Source of the DNA: Trichostrongylus colubriformis
Taxonomy: Eukaryota; Nematoda; Chromadorea; Rhabditida; Trichostrongylidae
Length of the DNA: 64,000 nucleotides
Assembly (NCBI GenBank): GCA_963978905.1
Contig: OZ022257.1
Coordinates: forward strand, 23,079,274 to 23,143,273
Reading direction: 5' to 3'
A model generated the notes under the pieces. That model was not told where the DNA came from. It did not search any database and saw only the letters and a list, made by a program, of their open reading frames with translations. This document shows positions 13,501 to 21,873 of this stretch, piece after piece (position 1 is the first letter of the stretch; every line of letters begins with the position of its first letter). The position numbers and the translations under genes were made by a program.

Positions 13501-16500
13501 TGTAGTAGAAGAGAAATAGATGGACAAAAAACGCGCATTTCTTTCCGAACAACCTAATAGTACAATGAAACAGAAAATAAACGGAAGAGTGAGGAAAAGG
13601 GTGTTTATAATTGAAAAACCTTATGAAGTCACACTCGACGTCTTGGTAAGGCACTGTGTGTGCTGATGCCGATCTGTGCTGATGTGATTTGACGCAACTC
13701 CTCACGAGAATCACAATTTCAACAATGGATTCATAAAACTAAAACGGCTTTGAGCCTCTTCAAATTAGCGCCGTACGAGTGTCACACCGTTGCCTAAAGC
13801 GATGCCCTTATCAACATATTTGTATGGGTAATTTTATGAGGGATGATTTCCGCTAAAATGGCAAAAATAAATAATACACCCCCCCAACGAATACACAAGT
13901 ACTTATAGAAAACCCTATTTTCAGTTCGCTTCTGAGAAGCTTACGCTTTTCTACAAACTAAGAGCGTCGCTTTTGGCTGATGGACAAAATCAAACGTCAG
14001 TTATGTAGCTTGTACTTACTTCCACCCGTCCCAGATTCAGCAGCATTTCTTTCGGAGAACCCTTGCGTCCCGAGTTCGTCCCATGAGAGGAGTCTTCAAG
14101 GTATACCTAACTTCCAGTCCTACTTTTTTTTTCGCATGATACCTCTATAGGTTCGAAGTGGCCGTATGCAAAAGATTTACATGGGAGAGGAGGCGTTGCC
14201 AAAAATTACAGTTTCTTCAAAAGATGCTCTGGCGTGCAATGCTATTCAAGGATTGGCGACCAAATGAAGCTAAGAAAAAGTAAAACATTGCAAAACTCAA
14301 CTAAAGCGGCTAAGCATAGATCGCTCGTCATCAGATGGGTTGAATAGTGATTTCTTCAAATAGTTCAACTACTTCAAGAACGTTAGGCTTGCAAGCAGTA
14401 AAGCGCAAACTCGCATTGCAGGGTTTAACAAAAAGCCATAGGAGCTTGAACGATCGTGTCTTAGACGCAATAACTACAGTGAGACCCCAACTGGTTGAGG
14501 TTACATACTTGTACGTGGCTTCCACTGAGACGACGGACTTGCACGAAGATATCTAAAGCTGCCTCAAAAATCCCTTTTCAGCGCTTTCTGGTCTGACAAT
14601 GCAGATCGTCGGGGCTTTCACTAGATTCGGCAGGAAGAGCGATGTAATTTCGGTCACGAAGCTAACTCGGAAAAGTGCAGTGAAAGCATATGAGCTCGCC
14701 AGGATTCCTCTTCTGGGATCCGGTCGTCGACAATGTCACAATCGAAAAGCACGCTCGCAATTCTATGCAGATCATCAACACGTCAGTAGAGTTCCTGAGA
14801 CGGGCAAGAATCGTGCAGTCCAATCCTTTGGGCTTCTTCAGATATGTGCGTTTCGTCACAAATTGTGGCAAGCACTATTCGAGGCCTCTTTGAATTTCGG
14901 ATCGGAAAGGAAGAGGGACTGTATTTCTCAAGTTTTCCTCATCGCTGTGTCTGGCCCTAATAGCGATAAATTTTGAAGATAGGAAGCCCAAATATTCCGG
15001 CCACTTCTCTTTATGATGTTCTTCGCCATCTTACATGCACATGCCCAGAGTATCTTCCAAACCGAACTCTACCGAAAATCTCTCTGGAAGTGGGGCATTT
15101 CGGAAAAGGAGAGTTGAAGAATGAGTTGGCGGTTTCCCCTACGCTTTCATTTTCTCACCCCTACCACAAAATAATTGTTTACTTACGTTTTGCCCACAAC
15201 TGTGTTCCCACGTGAGCAGTGTAATAACTGTCACCGGAGACCGCTGCATAGCACACTGATAGAAAGGTAACGAGATTCTGGTGATAAAGTGCGCTGGTGG
15301 AGTGGAAAACACAGACATAGTGGAGAATTACAGAAATTAAGAAGGATTTTCCCCCTGAGAGAAATTAAGAAGGATTCCCCCCTTTTTTTCCTATTTAGTA
15401 GTTTGGCAGTGTGGACGAGAGTGAGCAATACTTTTTCATTTGCTGTTAAAACTCAAACATCAAAGCTTTAAAAAAGTACTTGGTCACTGACTCACAGTAC
15501 TCAATCATAGGTTTTCCATCCTGTATATAAAAATGAAGTGTGTAATCAGTCCTGTGCTCACTTAGGCTCGCCTATAGCAACATAGCCCCCACCTCTCCTG
15601 AGCGACAATTACGTGCCGAACTAGGCTGTGGAGGTGAAGACACTGATCTGAACTCTTAGTGGCCATCATACGTACCGTCCGGAAACTCTTTCAGGTGCTA
15701 CCGTGCTATGGGAAGTGTATTCATAAAGAGATGCACACCTAGATATTTCTGAGGGATATCCGAAGGGTCAATTGTCACGGTCAAACGTATACTTAAACCT
15801 GCGCCAAAGTGGAGCAGTCAAAAAAGCATTCGTAGTAGGACGCTAACTCGAACTCTCATTCGATATCACCCTCTTTCGTATTATAGACATGGTACGATTA
15901 TCTGTCTAAAATTATACATACGGTTACTGGAAGTCGAATATGTGATGCATTCCAGAAGCTCAAAGATTCTGCGCGACCGTTCTGTTCCTTCTTTTTATGT
16001 TTGAATAGGAAATTTTTGCGTTGGAATTCGCTAGAAAGGACGAAAAGTCGTAGCTATGTTACTTCAGAGAAAGCTCGTAGTAAAGCCGAATGTCCACCAA
16101 GGTAACGAGATAATAGTTCCATATAGTATTAATGAACCAAGATTTCTCCCAATTGATATATCACCACATAAAGAAAGAAGACGACCTTCCAAATTCCAGG
16201 AATGAGCATTTGAATAGCTTTTTTTGGAAGCGGCTAGCCTGTGGGAATGCCTATCGAGTTTCTCTGGAAACCGTTGACGACAAATTAAACAATTAATTAG
16301 GATAAATCGTTTGTCAGCAAAACACTATGTAGGACTGGAAAGGAGTGCCTGGCTCTCTGAAACACAAGAACACCGGTCAATGCAAAGAAATCTGGTCATC
16401 AGACGGCTTCCTGCATGTTACCTTCATCGCCACTGTTACTGCTACCGCCACCTTTCGCGTATGATCCCTTTTCTGAGTGTAAAAATACTTCTTTCCCATC

Positions 16501-19500
16501 CGCTTCCCTCTATCCTCGAGAGCTTATCCTCGCATCACAAAATCGGTTACGGTTTACCTTTCTGCGGGATTTCTGATTTCATTGTTCCGCTGAAAGTTCG
16601 CGGAGGGGGTCCGAATTGATTTTGAACCATTTTGCATAGAATATAACAGTCCAGAGCCTTTCAAAGAGGCGAAAATCTCAGAAATTTCGCCATTCATTCC
16701 CAAACATTGCAGGGGTTGTATTGTTCATGTTCAAACTGGCTACATATGTAAGGTTCATAGATGAAATGCCTCGCATTATTATTGCATTGAGCCACTTGAG
16801 TTCCTCTCTGAAGGACATCTCGACGAAGAAACATAGGCATATTTTATTACGACAGCCTGTCTCTTTCTTTAAGCCTGGCCATCGACGTCGAGGAGTACCG
16901 GTTGCGAAGCGCGTGAAAGAAACGGCGAAAAAAAGCGAAAGCGCCTTGAGTGGACCCCGTCACATGTTCGTCATTTCCGGGCCTGAATCTCTACAGATAG
17001 CCTTACCTGTGGTGGTATCTGCTTCTACTCCCTCTTCCTCTACGCTGGTTGGAGCGGACGATGAGGGCAAAGAGCTCGATGGATCTTCTCCTGAAGTGGC
17101 CAATGGTTTCCGAATTTATGATTCACTCTTATTTTTTTAACAACTTTTTATGGGCGATTCGATTACTCCGAGCGCCAAGCGACTCTACTTTGGGTTACAA
17201 TCTGCAGCGAATGAGGCTAAACCTACTGCTATTCTAACATAAGTATGGATCGCCTCAGTACGGTCAGTACCTATTCTCCGCTCAATAGGTCTATAGCTGT
17301 TGTATGTAGACCTACTGAGCGGAGAATAGGTAATAATTACAAAAAAACCTCAAAAGTCAACTCGCAGTAAAATAGCTCATTTCCGCCTGGGAATGTGGGC
17401 AGAGGTGTCCAGCTAGTTCAGTGGACATGAGAGCACGAAGGTAGCGGCTATCATCAAATTCAGACTTGCGCACAAATTGATTAGACTGTATGAGATGTTT
17501 GCGATGCTAAACTGGATCCTTTTGGACTGAACTGGAAAGTCAAAGGTTTTATTCATAGGCTAGTGAAATGAGGAACAATAAAACACAGTCTGCAGAGAAC
17601 TTAGTCAAAGAGACTGAAAAGGCTGTGAAAAAAGTGACAAATTCCCACACGCGCGCCGCTCATCACAGTTGGTTTCTTCGGGGAAACTTTTGGTTTTTGG
17701 GGAAATTTGAAAAAACCCTCGAAAATAGCTCACGGATAAAGTTCGGGTCCCTGTCCAGCCCCTTGACGGGCACAATCTACAGCACACGTCTAGCTCATGC
17801 TTGTCGATCAGCAGCGTCCCACGCCATCACAAATAGTTACTGTCTACCGCCCCATCCACATGCCACCTACCCCACTGTAATTAAGCCAGGTGCGTGTAAA
17901 ATTGTTGTTTTAGTGGCGCAATCACATAAAAATTCTTCGTCATTTTAGCCGTGAGACAGTGGTATGCAGCCGACGGCTAGCGACGACCACACAACCAACC
18001 ACCATCGGTCCAGGCATTCATTACCAGTGAACAGAAAAGGGTCATTAGCTCCCTTCCCAACTAGTCATCACCACAGAATTTCAAGACACATGCGAAACTT
18101 GACTTGTGACAATAGATGGAACCTTTTTCGGCGAACACTTGTACAGTTCATGACCTCTACCGCAATTGTCTGCAGTATGACATTTTCGGAATTCCGCATA
18201 AATATACGCCTGAAGAAATGGGAGATTACTCACCAGTGAGTTTAGATTCAATGTTGTCGGTAACTTCTTTGATGAGAGGTTTTGAAAAGATGGTTTTACC
18301 CTCGGAGTCCTTGGCCACGATGCTTTGATCAGTGAAGGTGTCGAACGGTGGCGCTGTGACTAAAACGAAGACATGAAGAGGAGTAATTGGCAAATAGGAA
18401 CAATGTACGTGCATTACAAAAGCCTTTCTTTTGCCCGATTTTTCAGCGGTCCCATGATGAATCCATGTCTATTCGTTATGAACGACGTGACAGCTCAGTC
18501 AGTGTCGTGCCGTCTTCGTTTTCGTAAGCGCGCACGCGGACAGCGCTGGAGAGTTCACCTATCTCTCCCATATGAAAGACAAGTTTCGATATTAGCAAGT
18601 GTTTACGGTGTGTGATTTCCCTTTTGCGCAATAACGCAGCATCAGCAGCCCCACTAAATGGACACAACTGACTCCGACTAGAAAGCTATCGGTTTTGTTC
18701 CGTGGTGGAGGTCGCGCATCACACTGGCAAAGGCACATTCCCATGCTGGACTCAAAAAATCGTATTTTTTTCCAAATAAACTCAAAAAGTTCGATCGTGA
18801 TTTTCACGTTTCACAAGTGTTTTGACAGAAGGGCACCAGCCAATACTGCTGTCCGTCTGGACGACTGTCGAAGACCCATGTAATTACCTCCAAATGTCCC
18901 CCACACGGACATCCATCGACCTTGCAAAAATGTCTTCTACTCGACTTTTGACATGATAATTTCGTAGTTAATGAGATCAACGGCCGTTAAAGTGCACTAC
19001 CATTCACCATCATGGCTAAAATGTAGGGGAACGCACCGAAATCGCCATTTGCTGGACATCGTAGACAGTCGATGGTAGTTGCTCCTTTACCAGGGTACTG
19101 AACCGAATTGGCCAGCACAAGATCTTTCCCGGTACAATTGTAAGCGGCGAAGTAATACAGGGAGCATTGCTCCACGGCATCCACATCATACTTCAACGAG
19201 TAGCAAAACTGATTGCCAAAACATTTTCGAATGCAATCCTGAACACGTACGTGTATGTTGTCACTATCAATTAGTATCACTGATTATCTCAAGGGTGGCA
19301 AACCAAACCTGTAAGCCATCCGCGTACAGCTCGACGAAGATGTACGGCTTCCTGTCATGAGCCGAATCGTTCACATACACGTAGATTTTATCATCAGGAC
19401 AAGCTGAAATGAAAAAAAACGATTTTCAATGATGTTCCTTCTAATAAGCGCTCTACTAGGGCGTGTGTTCCACCGCCGCTTTCCCTACCCAGCCAGACAG

Positions 19501-21776
19501 CCCCACACCACATAATAACCAGTTGTGTTGAGACAGTTGAACAGTATTTGTTTAGCTACTACTGCCTGAGGTGGATCGCTGTCACAAAACATCGTCACAA
19601 TCGATGACGTACGTCCATTTGTCGAGCTGCTTCCCTGTAGTTTCTCCTCATTTATAAGAAGTGCTTCTTGAGCTAACTGGATACGTAACAGACATTCTCA
19701 GCCACTTTTAATCCACTCAATGATCGATGAGGGTTGAAATGTAGCCTTCCCAAATCCCAGAGAACCCTATGAGTGTAGCCTCTTCAAGGAGTTTTTTCAT
19801 GCTGCAAATATGAGCTTCGTGGATTTCGAGTTTAATAGAATCAAATCGATCCCACTATCGCGAACTGTACACTTTTTCTTGCCAGTTGGCTGGTTTCCCT
19901 TTCCAGATGATGCCGGTCATAATAATAGGCTCACGGCTCGCCTTACTGTCACTGTTGGCAGTTATCCCATAATTCCTCCCGAAGAGAGCCTATACAACTG
20001 TTCATAAGAGCATGAAAGGGAAACGTTGCCATCGTTGCGAAACTTCCCATGTTTCTCCTGCTGTGACCTTGATGAGCATCGGATTCGCAACTGACAGGGA
20101 AGCTCTTCCGCTGTAAGAACAGGTCATATGACGATGGCAGCAGCTGTCCCTAGGCAGTTTTCGCTGCCATTTCGGGATTATCCGCAACCCCTGTCTGTAA
20201 TGATGACAGATTTGACGCAGTGAAAGTTCCGCTGTGTTCAGGCAACACCTTGCGCTTTGCGCTTGCGCTATGCAATGAGCCGTGACATGACGATAAGATT
20301 CAAAGACGACGGTGATGAGGTGTTTGGCGCCATGAATGACCATGAAAAATCTGCTCAGGGACGACAGCCTCTTTGATTTAGTATACGGTCCCCCGAGGAA
20401 TTCAGTGCATATGAGGAAACAGAGGATTTGCGTGTCTACACAAATAAAACGAGTTCGCTTAAAGAATAACAATACAAAACGACGGAATGAGGTATACAGG
20501 GGTTACCAGAATCCTATTTACCCCATGTCTAGTTAGATAAGAGGAAAAAGACCCCACTGACGCTTCAAGTGTGGGAGTTCCTTTTGCAATTGTCGGACAC
20601 ATAAGACAAAGTCGCATGGAAGACCTTGATAGTCTCAAAGACTGATAACCGAGCGCATTTGGAGGACCCTTCGCGTATGATAACCTGTTGAGCAGCCGAA
20701 ATTAGCCGTAATTTGGGCTGTGCTGTTCGAATCGCCGCCAAATTTCGCTTGCCTCAAGTGACGACCAGAACATCACTGGCCAACGAACACCTTGTAAGTC
20801 ACTTTCAAACAAATGGAGAGAAGGATTTACCATACATAAACCCAATTGATTTCCATCCGTTCAACTTCCGAATTCTCTTAACGTTCCCATCCCCATGAGG
20901 TCAAGCAGGAAGTGCTATTTTGTAAAAAGGAGGACAAAGGTATTTGTGATGATGAGAGCTTTTTCCAGGCAAGAAGTTGGTGTATGGCTTAGGGTGTGCG
21001 CATGTGTGAGTGTGGCCAATTCTTACTCATTCTATGTATGTTCATGATCAGAAACAGCAAAAAAACGCTCATGATTGACATGGAAGTCTCGTTGAAAGTG
21101 TGGTCACTGGAATGCACTTCTTTACGCATCGCAATGGGGAATTGGCAAGAGAGAAACTGGTAAGAGCAAGATCGAAAACTACTACGCATTACGGTACACT
21201 ATGATCTGTAATACCTACCTTTCCTAAGAACACAAACTCTATATCATAGAAGTCGTTGGGCGAATCACAGGTAAACGTATGAGAAAGGTATGAGATCAAT
21301 TTACTGAGACAAATAGGGGAAATTCATTTTCATCGTTTACGGTCATAACCAGTTTGGTAAAACAGGTCGAAGTTCTGAATTCCTTAAATGCTGAAGTCAT
21401 TCAGCCAGCTCACGCCTCATAGGAATATCGGATGGATCTCGTGCGATTTGTCATTCATACGTGCTCATGTCCGGCGTGAGGTATGAAGAAGCGTCGGTGA
21501 CAAAAGGTAGCCATTCAAACCAGAATTGAATCACTTTAGCGGCTCATCGAACGTACGATACGCTCTTATGTAATTGTCATCGTCGCATGAAATGGACCGA
21601 AGAAATGTGCGTTCGTTGTGGAGCAAAAAAACGTGAAGGCTATGAAGAATTATGGCGAATAGCGAAGAAATGGAAAAAGACCGAAAGAACTTACAGATAG
21701 TCTGAGGTAGGTTTACCGGAGCAGCGGCTACCGCCGTTAAGGCGACTGCGATGTGGATTAAGGCTAATGTCCACAT
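1462..21776 (-). CDS. Secreted multi-PAN/apple-domain, Ser/Thr-rich protein (multi-exon gene, 3' end not seen)
   Basis: Gene model assembled by reading splice sites and phases on the minus strand. Exons in order: 21695-21776, 19309-19403, 19037-19238, 18234-18359, 17007-17090, 15187-15243 (less sure), 9729-9785, 9517-9647, 9254-9449, 8380-8478, 5997-6075, 5183-5355, 4622-5017, 2594-2712, 2378-2519, 1996-2313, 1462-1580. They join in frame for 2475 nt (825 codons). The layout is a signal peptide followed by PAN modules separated by Ser/Thr/Pro-rich linkers. PAN/apple modules bind protein or carbohydrate, and nematode proteins of this style (SRAP-1, LET-653 and other mucin-like apical matrix proteins) act outside the cell in cuticle or lumen matrix. 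That role is inferred from family. No stop codon is reached, so the second half of the fifth PAN and the terminus lie elsewhere or are lost. No specific orthologue can be named. Confidence 0.85.
1996..2313 (-). CDS. Linker exon G: long Ser/Thr/Ala mucin-like segment
   Basis: A 318-nt phase 1-1 exon with acceptor atttatttag and donor gtaaaa. It is dominated by Ser, Thr, Ala and Glu (ETTTSSVEETTAAASVSISE is typical). It has no cysteines and looks heavily O-glycosylated. The opposite strand also reads open here as a Val/Ala/Glu-rich frame, which I treat as a shadow of this biased composition. Confidence 0.7.
2378..2712 (-). CDS. PAN/apple module 4 (two exons)
   Basis: Exon 2594-2712 (119 nt, phase 1 to 0) encodes CLIKFQARPFSERPAEF through ELCATRCYQ. 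After a 74-nt intron, exon 2378-2519 (acceptor actttccag) encodes DGCSGAKYDPKAGSCALSYN, a QFCARGG segment and the final IHCVNC. The last donor, gttagc at 2372-2377, is non-ideal. Without it translation would stop two codons later (TAG). Because the leftover T plus AT of the next exon gives an in-frame Tyr and the next exon is another linker, splicing is favoured, though a shorter isoform ending here is possible. Confidence 0.8.
3881..4130 (-). mobile_element. Mariner 5' fragment with degraded transposase N-terminus
   Basis: A mariner-type end (taggttgtcc at 3881-3890) is followed by minus-strand coding similarity to the mariner DNA-binding domain. The residues read YKLDQSAIETARQINQVWG, then a TVRQW motif, one in-frame stop, and FRSGNFSLEDE. 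No partner end is visible, so only one terminus and the helix-turn-helix region remain. It sits in the intron between linker F and PAN4. Confidence 0.7.
4622..5017 (-). CDS. Linker exon F with an internal 55-residue tandem repeat
   Basis: A 396-nt phase 1-1 exon with acceptor cattcttcag and donor gtaagt. After SPKHFEAELAQASGTTPV it holds two near-identical 55-residue units, each starting TPEISHQEDREHSIAQEDQA and ending TTGKVEST. The DNA period is 165 bp (for example 4756 versus 4921). The composition is Ser/Thr/Gln/Glu, so a mucin-like, repeat-expandable spacer is likely. Copy number may vary between individuals or species. Confidence 0.8.
5183..6075 (-). CDS. PAN/apple module 3 (two exons, 641-nt intron)
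   Basis: Exon 5997-6075 (79 nt, acceptor tgtgtttcag, donor gtgagc) encodes ACIINFQLDEDADTLNFKHY and ends in phase 2. The two leftover bases AG plus the first C of exon 5183-5355 make Ser, giving SVNDCARICFRGRCAAAVYS. The module continues with RRGECLLG, a DTCSN segment and the closing IQCFRC. The exact phase-2 match between two exons found independently is strong support. The donor after the last Cys is gtaagt. The phase-2 split is unlike the phase-0 split of the other four modules. Confidence 0.85.
5560..5800 (-). repeat. Dispersed repeat family, minus-strand copy in a PAN3 intron
   Basis: Collinear with 32740-33100 in reverse orientation, ending GGCCCTACCCAACC on the minus strand. It lies inside the 641-nt intron that splits PAN3. 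Confidence 0.6.
6771..7652 (-). mobile_element. Internally deleted mariner element with both inverted ends
   Basis: The left end (ttaggttgtcccaaaagtct) and the right end (its reverse complement at about 7631-7652) match over roughly 30 bp, with one terminal mismatch. A TA-type target is expected. The element is about 0.88 kb, against about 1.3 kb for full mariners. It lies in the intron between linker E and PAN3, on the same strand as the host gene. Confidence 0.85.
6846..7506 (-). pseudogene. Mariner transposase, deleted and frameshifted
   Basis: The first part (7141-7506) carries the helix-turn-helix region, ending ETVRRWFISFSNGEIDMKDK, then jumps directly to a segment like the mariner central domain (CWFWDEEGMLF). 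Most of the region between, which would include the first catalytic Asp, is missing. A second frame (6846-7079) holds the C-terminus with LPHPPYSPDIAPSGYHL (the PHxPYSPDLAPSDYH motif, with the second Asp replaced by Gly) and ends WQRVADNNGQYF. It cannot encode an active enzyme. Confidence 0.85.
7958..8150. repeat. Dispersed repeat, copy 1
   Basis: The core GCACCGTCATCGCTTCAGG at about 8034 and its flanks recur at 27541-27710 and, more weakly, at 37081-37145. In the second copy the blocks appear rearranged, with the cattaagacagaaaattcgc block upstream and inverted. No coding function is seen; an open frame of 190 codons on the minus strand crosses it and is probably chance. Confidence 0.55.
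8380..8478 (-). CDS. Linker exon E of the PAN gene
   Basis: A 99-nt phase 1-1 exon with acceptor gtatttcag and a strong donor gtaagt. It encodes VDSKPQTEFAVDSPVSVNKQ and then a Pro/Leu-rich end. There are no cysteines. The following intron (6076-8379) is 2.3 kb and carries a deleted mariner element. Confidence 0.75.
9254..9647 (-). CDS. PAN/apple module 2 (two exons)
   Basis: Exon 9517-9647 (phase 1 to 0, acceptor ttttttcag, donor gtaagt) starts Ala-Cys-Pro-Gly and ends DECAQLCFDLKCG. Exon 9254-9449 continues FAFYKPTDKSCRFS, then a TCEVS segment and the terminal ITCVSC. It then runs as a short Thr-rich tail to a phase-1 donor (gtgatt). The cysteine order matches PAN1 and PAN3. The split falls after the CxxxC..C cluster, slightly later than in PAN1. 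The 67-nt intron between the two halves is typical of nematodes. Confidence 0.85.
9729..9785 (-). CDS. Linker exon D of the PAN gene
   Basis: A 57-nt phase 1-1 exon with acceptor ctctctcag and donor gtgagc. It encodes STVTGPPTSESRVTVPKR, a Ser/Thr/Pro spacer. Its last base G joins CA of the next exon to make Ala before Cys-Pro, the start of PAN2, only 81 nt downstream. Confidence 0.75.
10195..10587. mobile_element. Palindromic MITE-like element
   Basis: The left arm (from gttacgttcacactttgtgc) and the right arm read in reverse complement match imperfectly along almost their whole length. They meet near 10412 around a gccaaaccatgcc centre. Arms are about 190 nt. There is no transposase and the target duplication is not clear. 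It sits in a large intron of the PAN gene. Confidence 0.65.
11133..11645. mobile_element. TA-flanked TIR element (non-autonomous Tc1/mariner type)
   Basis: Ends are CAGGGTGGCTACAAAG at the left and the reverse complement at the right, with matching over about 25 bp (one mismatch). Both are flanked by TA (11131-11132, 11646-11647). The 513-bp interior has no transposase motif. It lies in an intron of the PAN gene. Confidence 0.75.
13023..13557. mobile_element. Long-TIR mariner-type MITE
   Basis: The ends ttaggttgttcggaaagaaa and the reverse complement are flanked by TA on both sides (13021-13022, 13558-13559). The inverted similarity continues for well over 150 nt on each side, giving a foldback with an A/T-rich centre. 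The termini resemble those of the mariner at 6771, suggesting mobilisation by a related transposase. No enzyme is encoded. Confidence 0.8.
15187..15243 (-). CDS. Possible linker exon C of the PAN gene
   Basis: A 57-nt phase 1-1 open exon with acceptor tgctatgcag and a consensus donor gtaagt (15181-15186). It would add about 19 residues including SGDSYYTAHVGTQLWAK. It is exactly as long as the next linker exon (9729-9785). The length, phase and donor are right, but the composition is less linker-like and there is no domain to confirm it. Confidence 0.35.
17007..17090 (-). CDS. Linker exon B of the PAN gene (Ser/Pro/Glu-rich)
   Basis: An 84-nt phase 1-1 exon with acceptor ccacttcag and donor gtaagg. 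It encodes GEDPSSSLPSSSAPTSVEEE and then an acidic, Thr-ending stretch. Ser/Thr/Pro content suggests an O-glycosylated mucin-like spacer. It is a symmetric exon and may be alternatively spliced. Confidence 0.65.
17269..17331. repeat. Short hairpin (about 26-bp stem)
   Basis: ACCTATTCTCCGCTCAATAG at 17269 pairs with the reverse complement ending at 17331 with few mismatches around a 10-nt loop. It lies in an intron, just upstream of linker exon B. It is probably a small MITE relic. Confidence 0.65.
18234..18359 (-). CDS. Linker exon A of the PAN gene
   Basis: A 126-nt phase 1-1 exon between an acceptor (gttttag) and a consensus donor (gtgagt). It encodes VTAPPFDTFTDQSIVAKDSE followed by a Lys/Glu/Thr-rich segment. 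There are no cysteines and no recognised domain, so it is probably a flexible spacer after PAN1. It can be spliced in or out without changing frame. Confidence 0.65.
19037..19403 (-). CDS. PAN/apple module 1 (two exons)
   Basis: Exon 19309-19403 (phase 1 to 0) begins Ser-Cys-Pro-Asp-Asp and ends Leu-Gln. After an intron of 70 nt, exon 19037-19238 begins DCIRKCF and runs through FCYSLKYD, QCSLYYF and YNCTGK to DCLRC. The six-to-eight Cys spacing, the CxxxC after the intron and the terminal CxxC are those of nematode PAN modules. The intron position inside the module (just before Cys-x3-Cys) recurs in PAN2, 4 and 5. If the donor at 19031-19036 (gtgcgt) were not used, the exon would read into a TAA at 18987-18989; the phase-1 donor joins perfectly to the next linker, so I prefer splicing. 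Confidence 0.85.
19404..21694 (-). other. First intron of the PAN gene
   Basis: A 2.3-kb intron between the signal exon and PAN1. Open frames inside it (for example 20002-20472 on the minus strand) lack splice support and family motifs. I see no transposon ends here. Confidence 0.5.
21695..21776 (-). CDS. Exon 1: start codon and signal peptide of the PAN gene
   Basis: The ATG at 21774-21776 opens 27 codons: a short start, a hydrophobic core rich in Ala, Leu, Ile and Val, then AAAP where signal peptidase would be expected to cut. The exon ends ATC-T before a consensus donor (gtaagt, 21689-21694). This leaves phase 1, exactly what the next PAN exon needs: T plus CT gives Ser before the Cys-Pro that opens PAN1. 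I chose this start because it is the only upstream exon I found with a signal sequence, a good donor and the right phase. The following intron is about 2.3 kb. Confidence 0.75.
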
Positions 21777-21873
21777 AGGACGTCGCTTGTGAAGAGTTCA
21801 AAAGCCAGCACGATCTCACTGGAACTAAGCGATGAGTGGGGGTGCTGGGCGAGTAGCGGAGCCGGTGGATACT
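21777..21873 (-). promoter_or_regulatory. Possible 5' UTR with trans-splice acceptor upstream of the PAN gene
   Basis: About 97 nt upstream of the ATG the minus strand reads ctgtattgcag followed by G, a reasonable acceptor with no matching upstream exon that I can see. In nematodes such a site often takes a spliced leader. This is inference only; no promoter motif is visible. Confidence 0.25.

Noticed and set aside
14031..14072. Possible extra 42-nt phase 1-1 linker exon with a strong donor (gtaagt)
   Set aside because: The only acceptor giving the right phase (gacgcaag) lacks a pyrimidine tract; not included in the gene model.
18987..19036. Reading PAN1 through to the TAA at 18987 as the end of a one-PAN gene
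   Set aside because: A phase-1 donor just before it joins cleanly to the linker and PAN2 exons; kept only as a possible short isoform.
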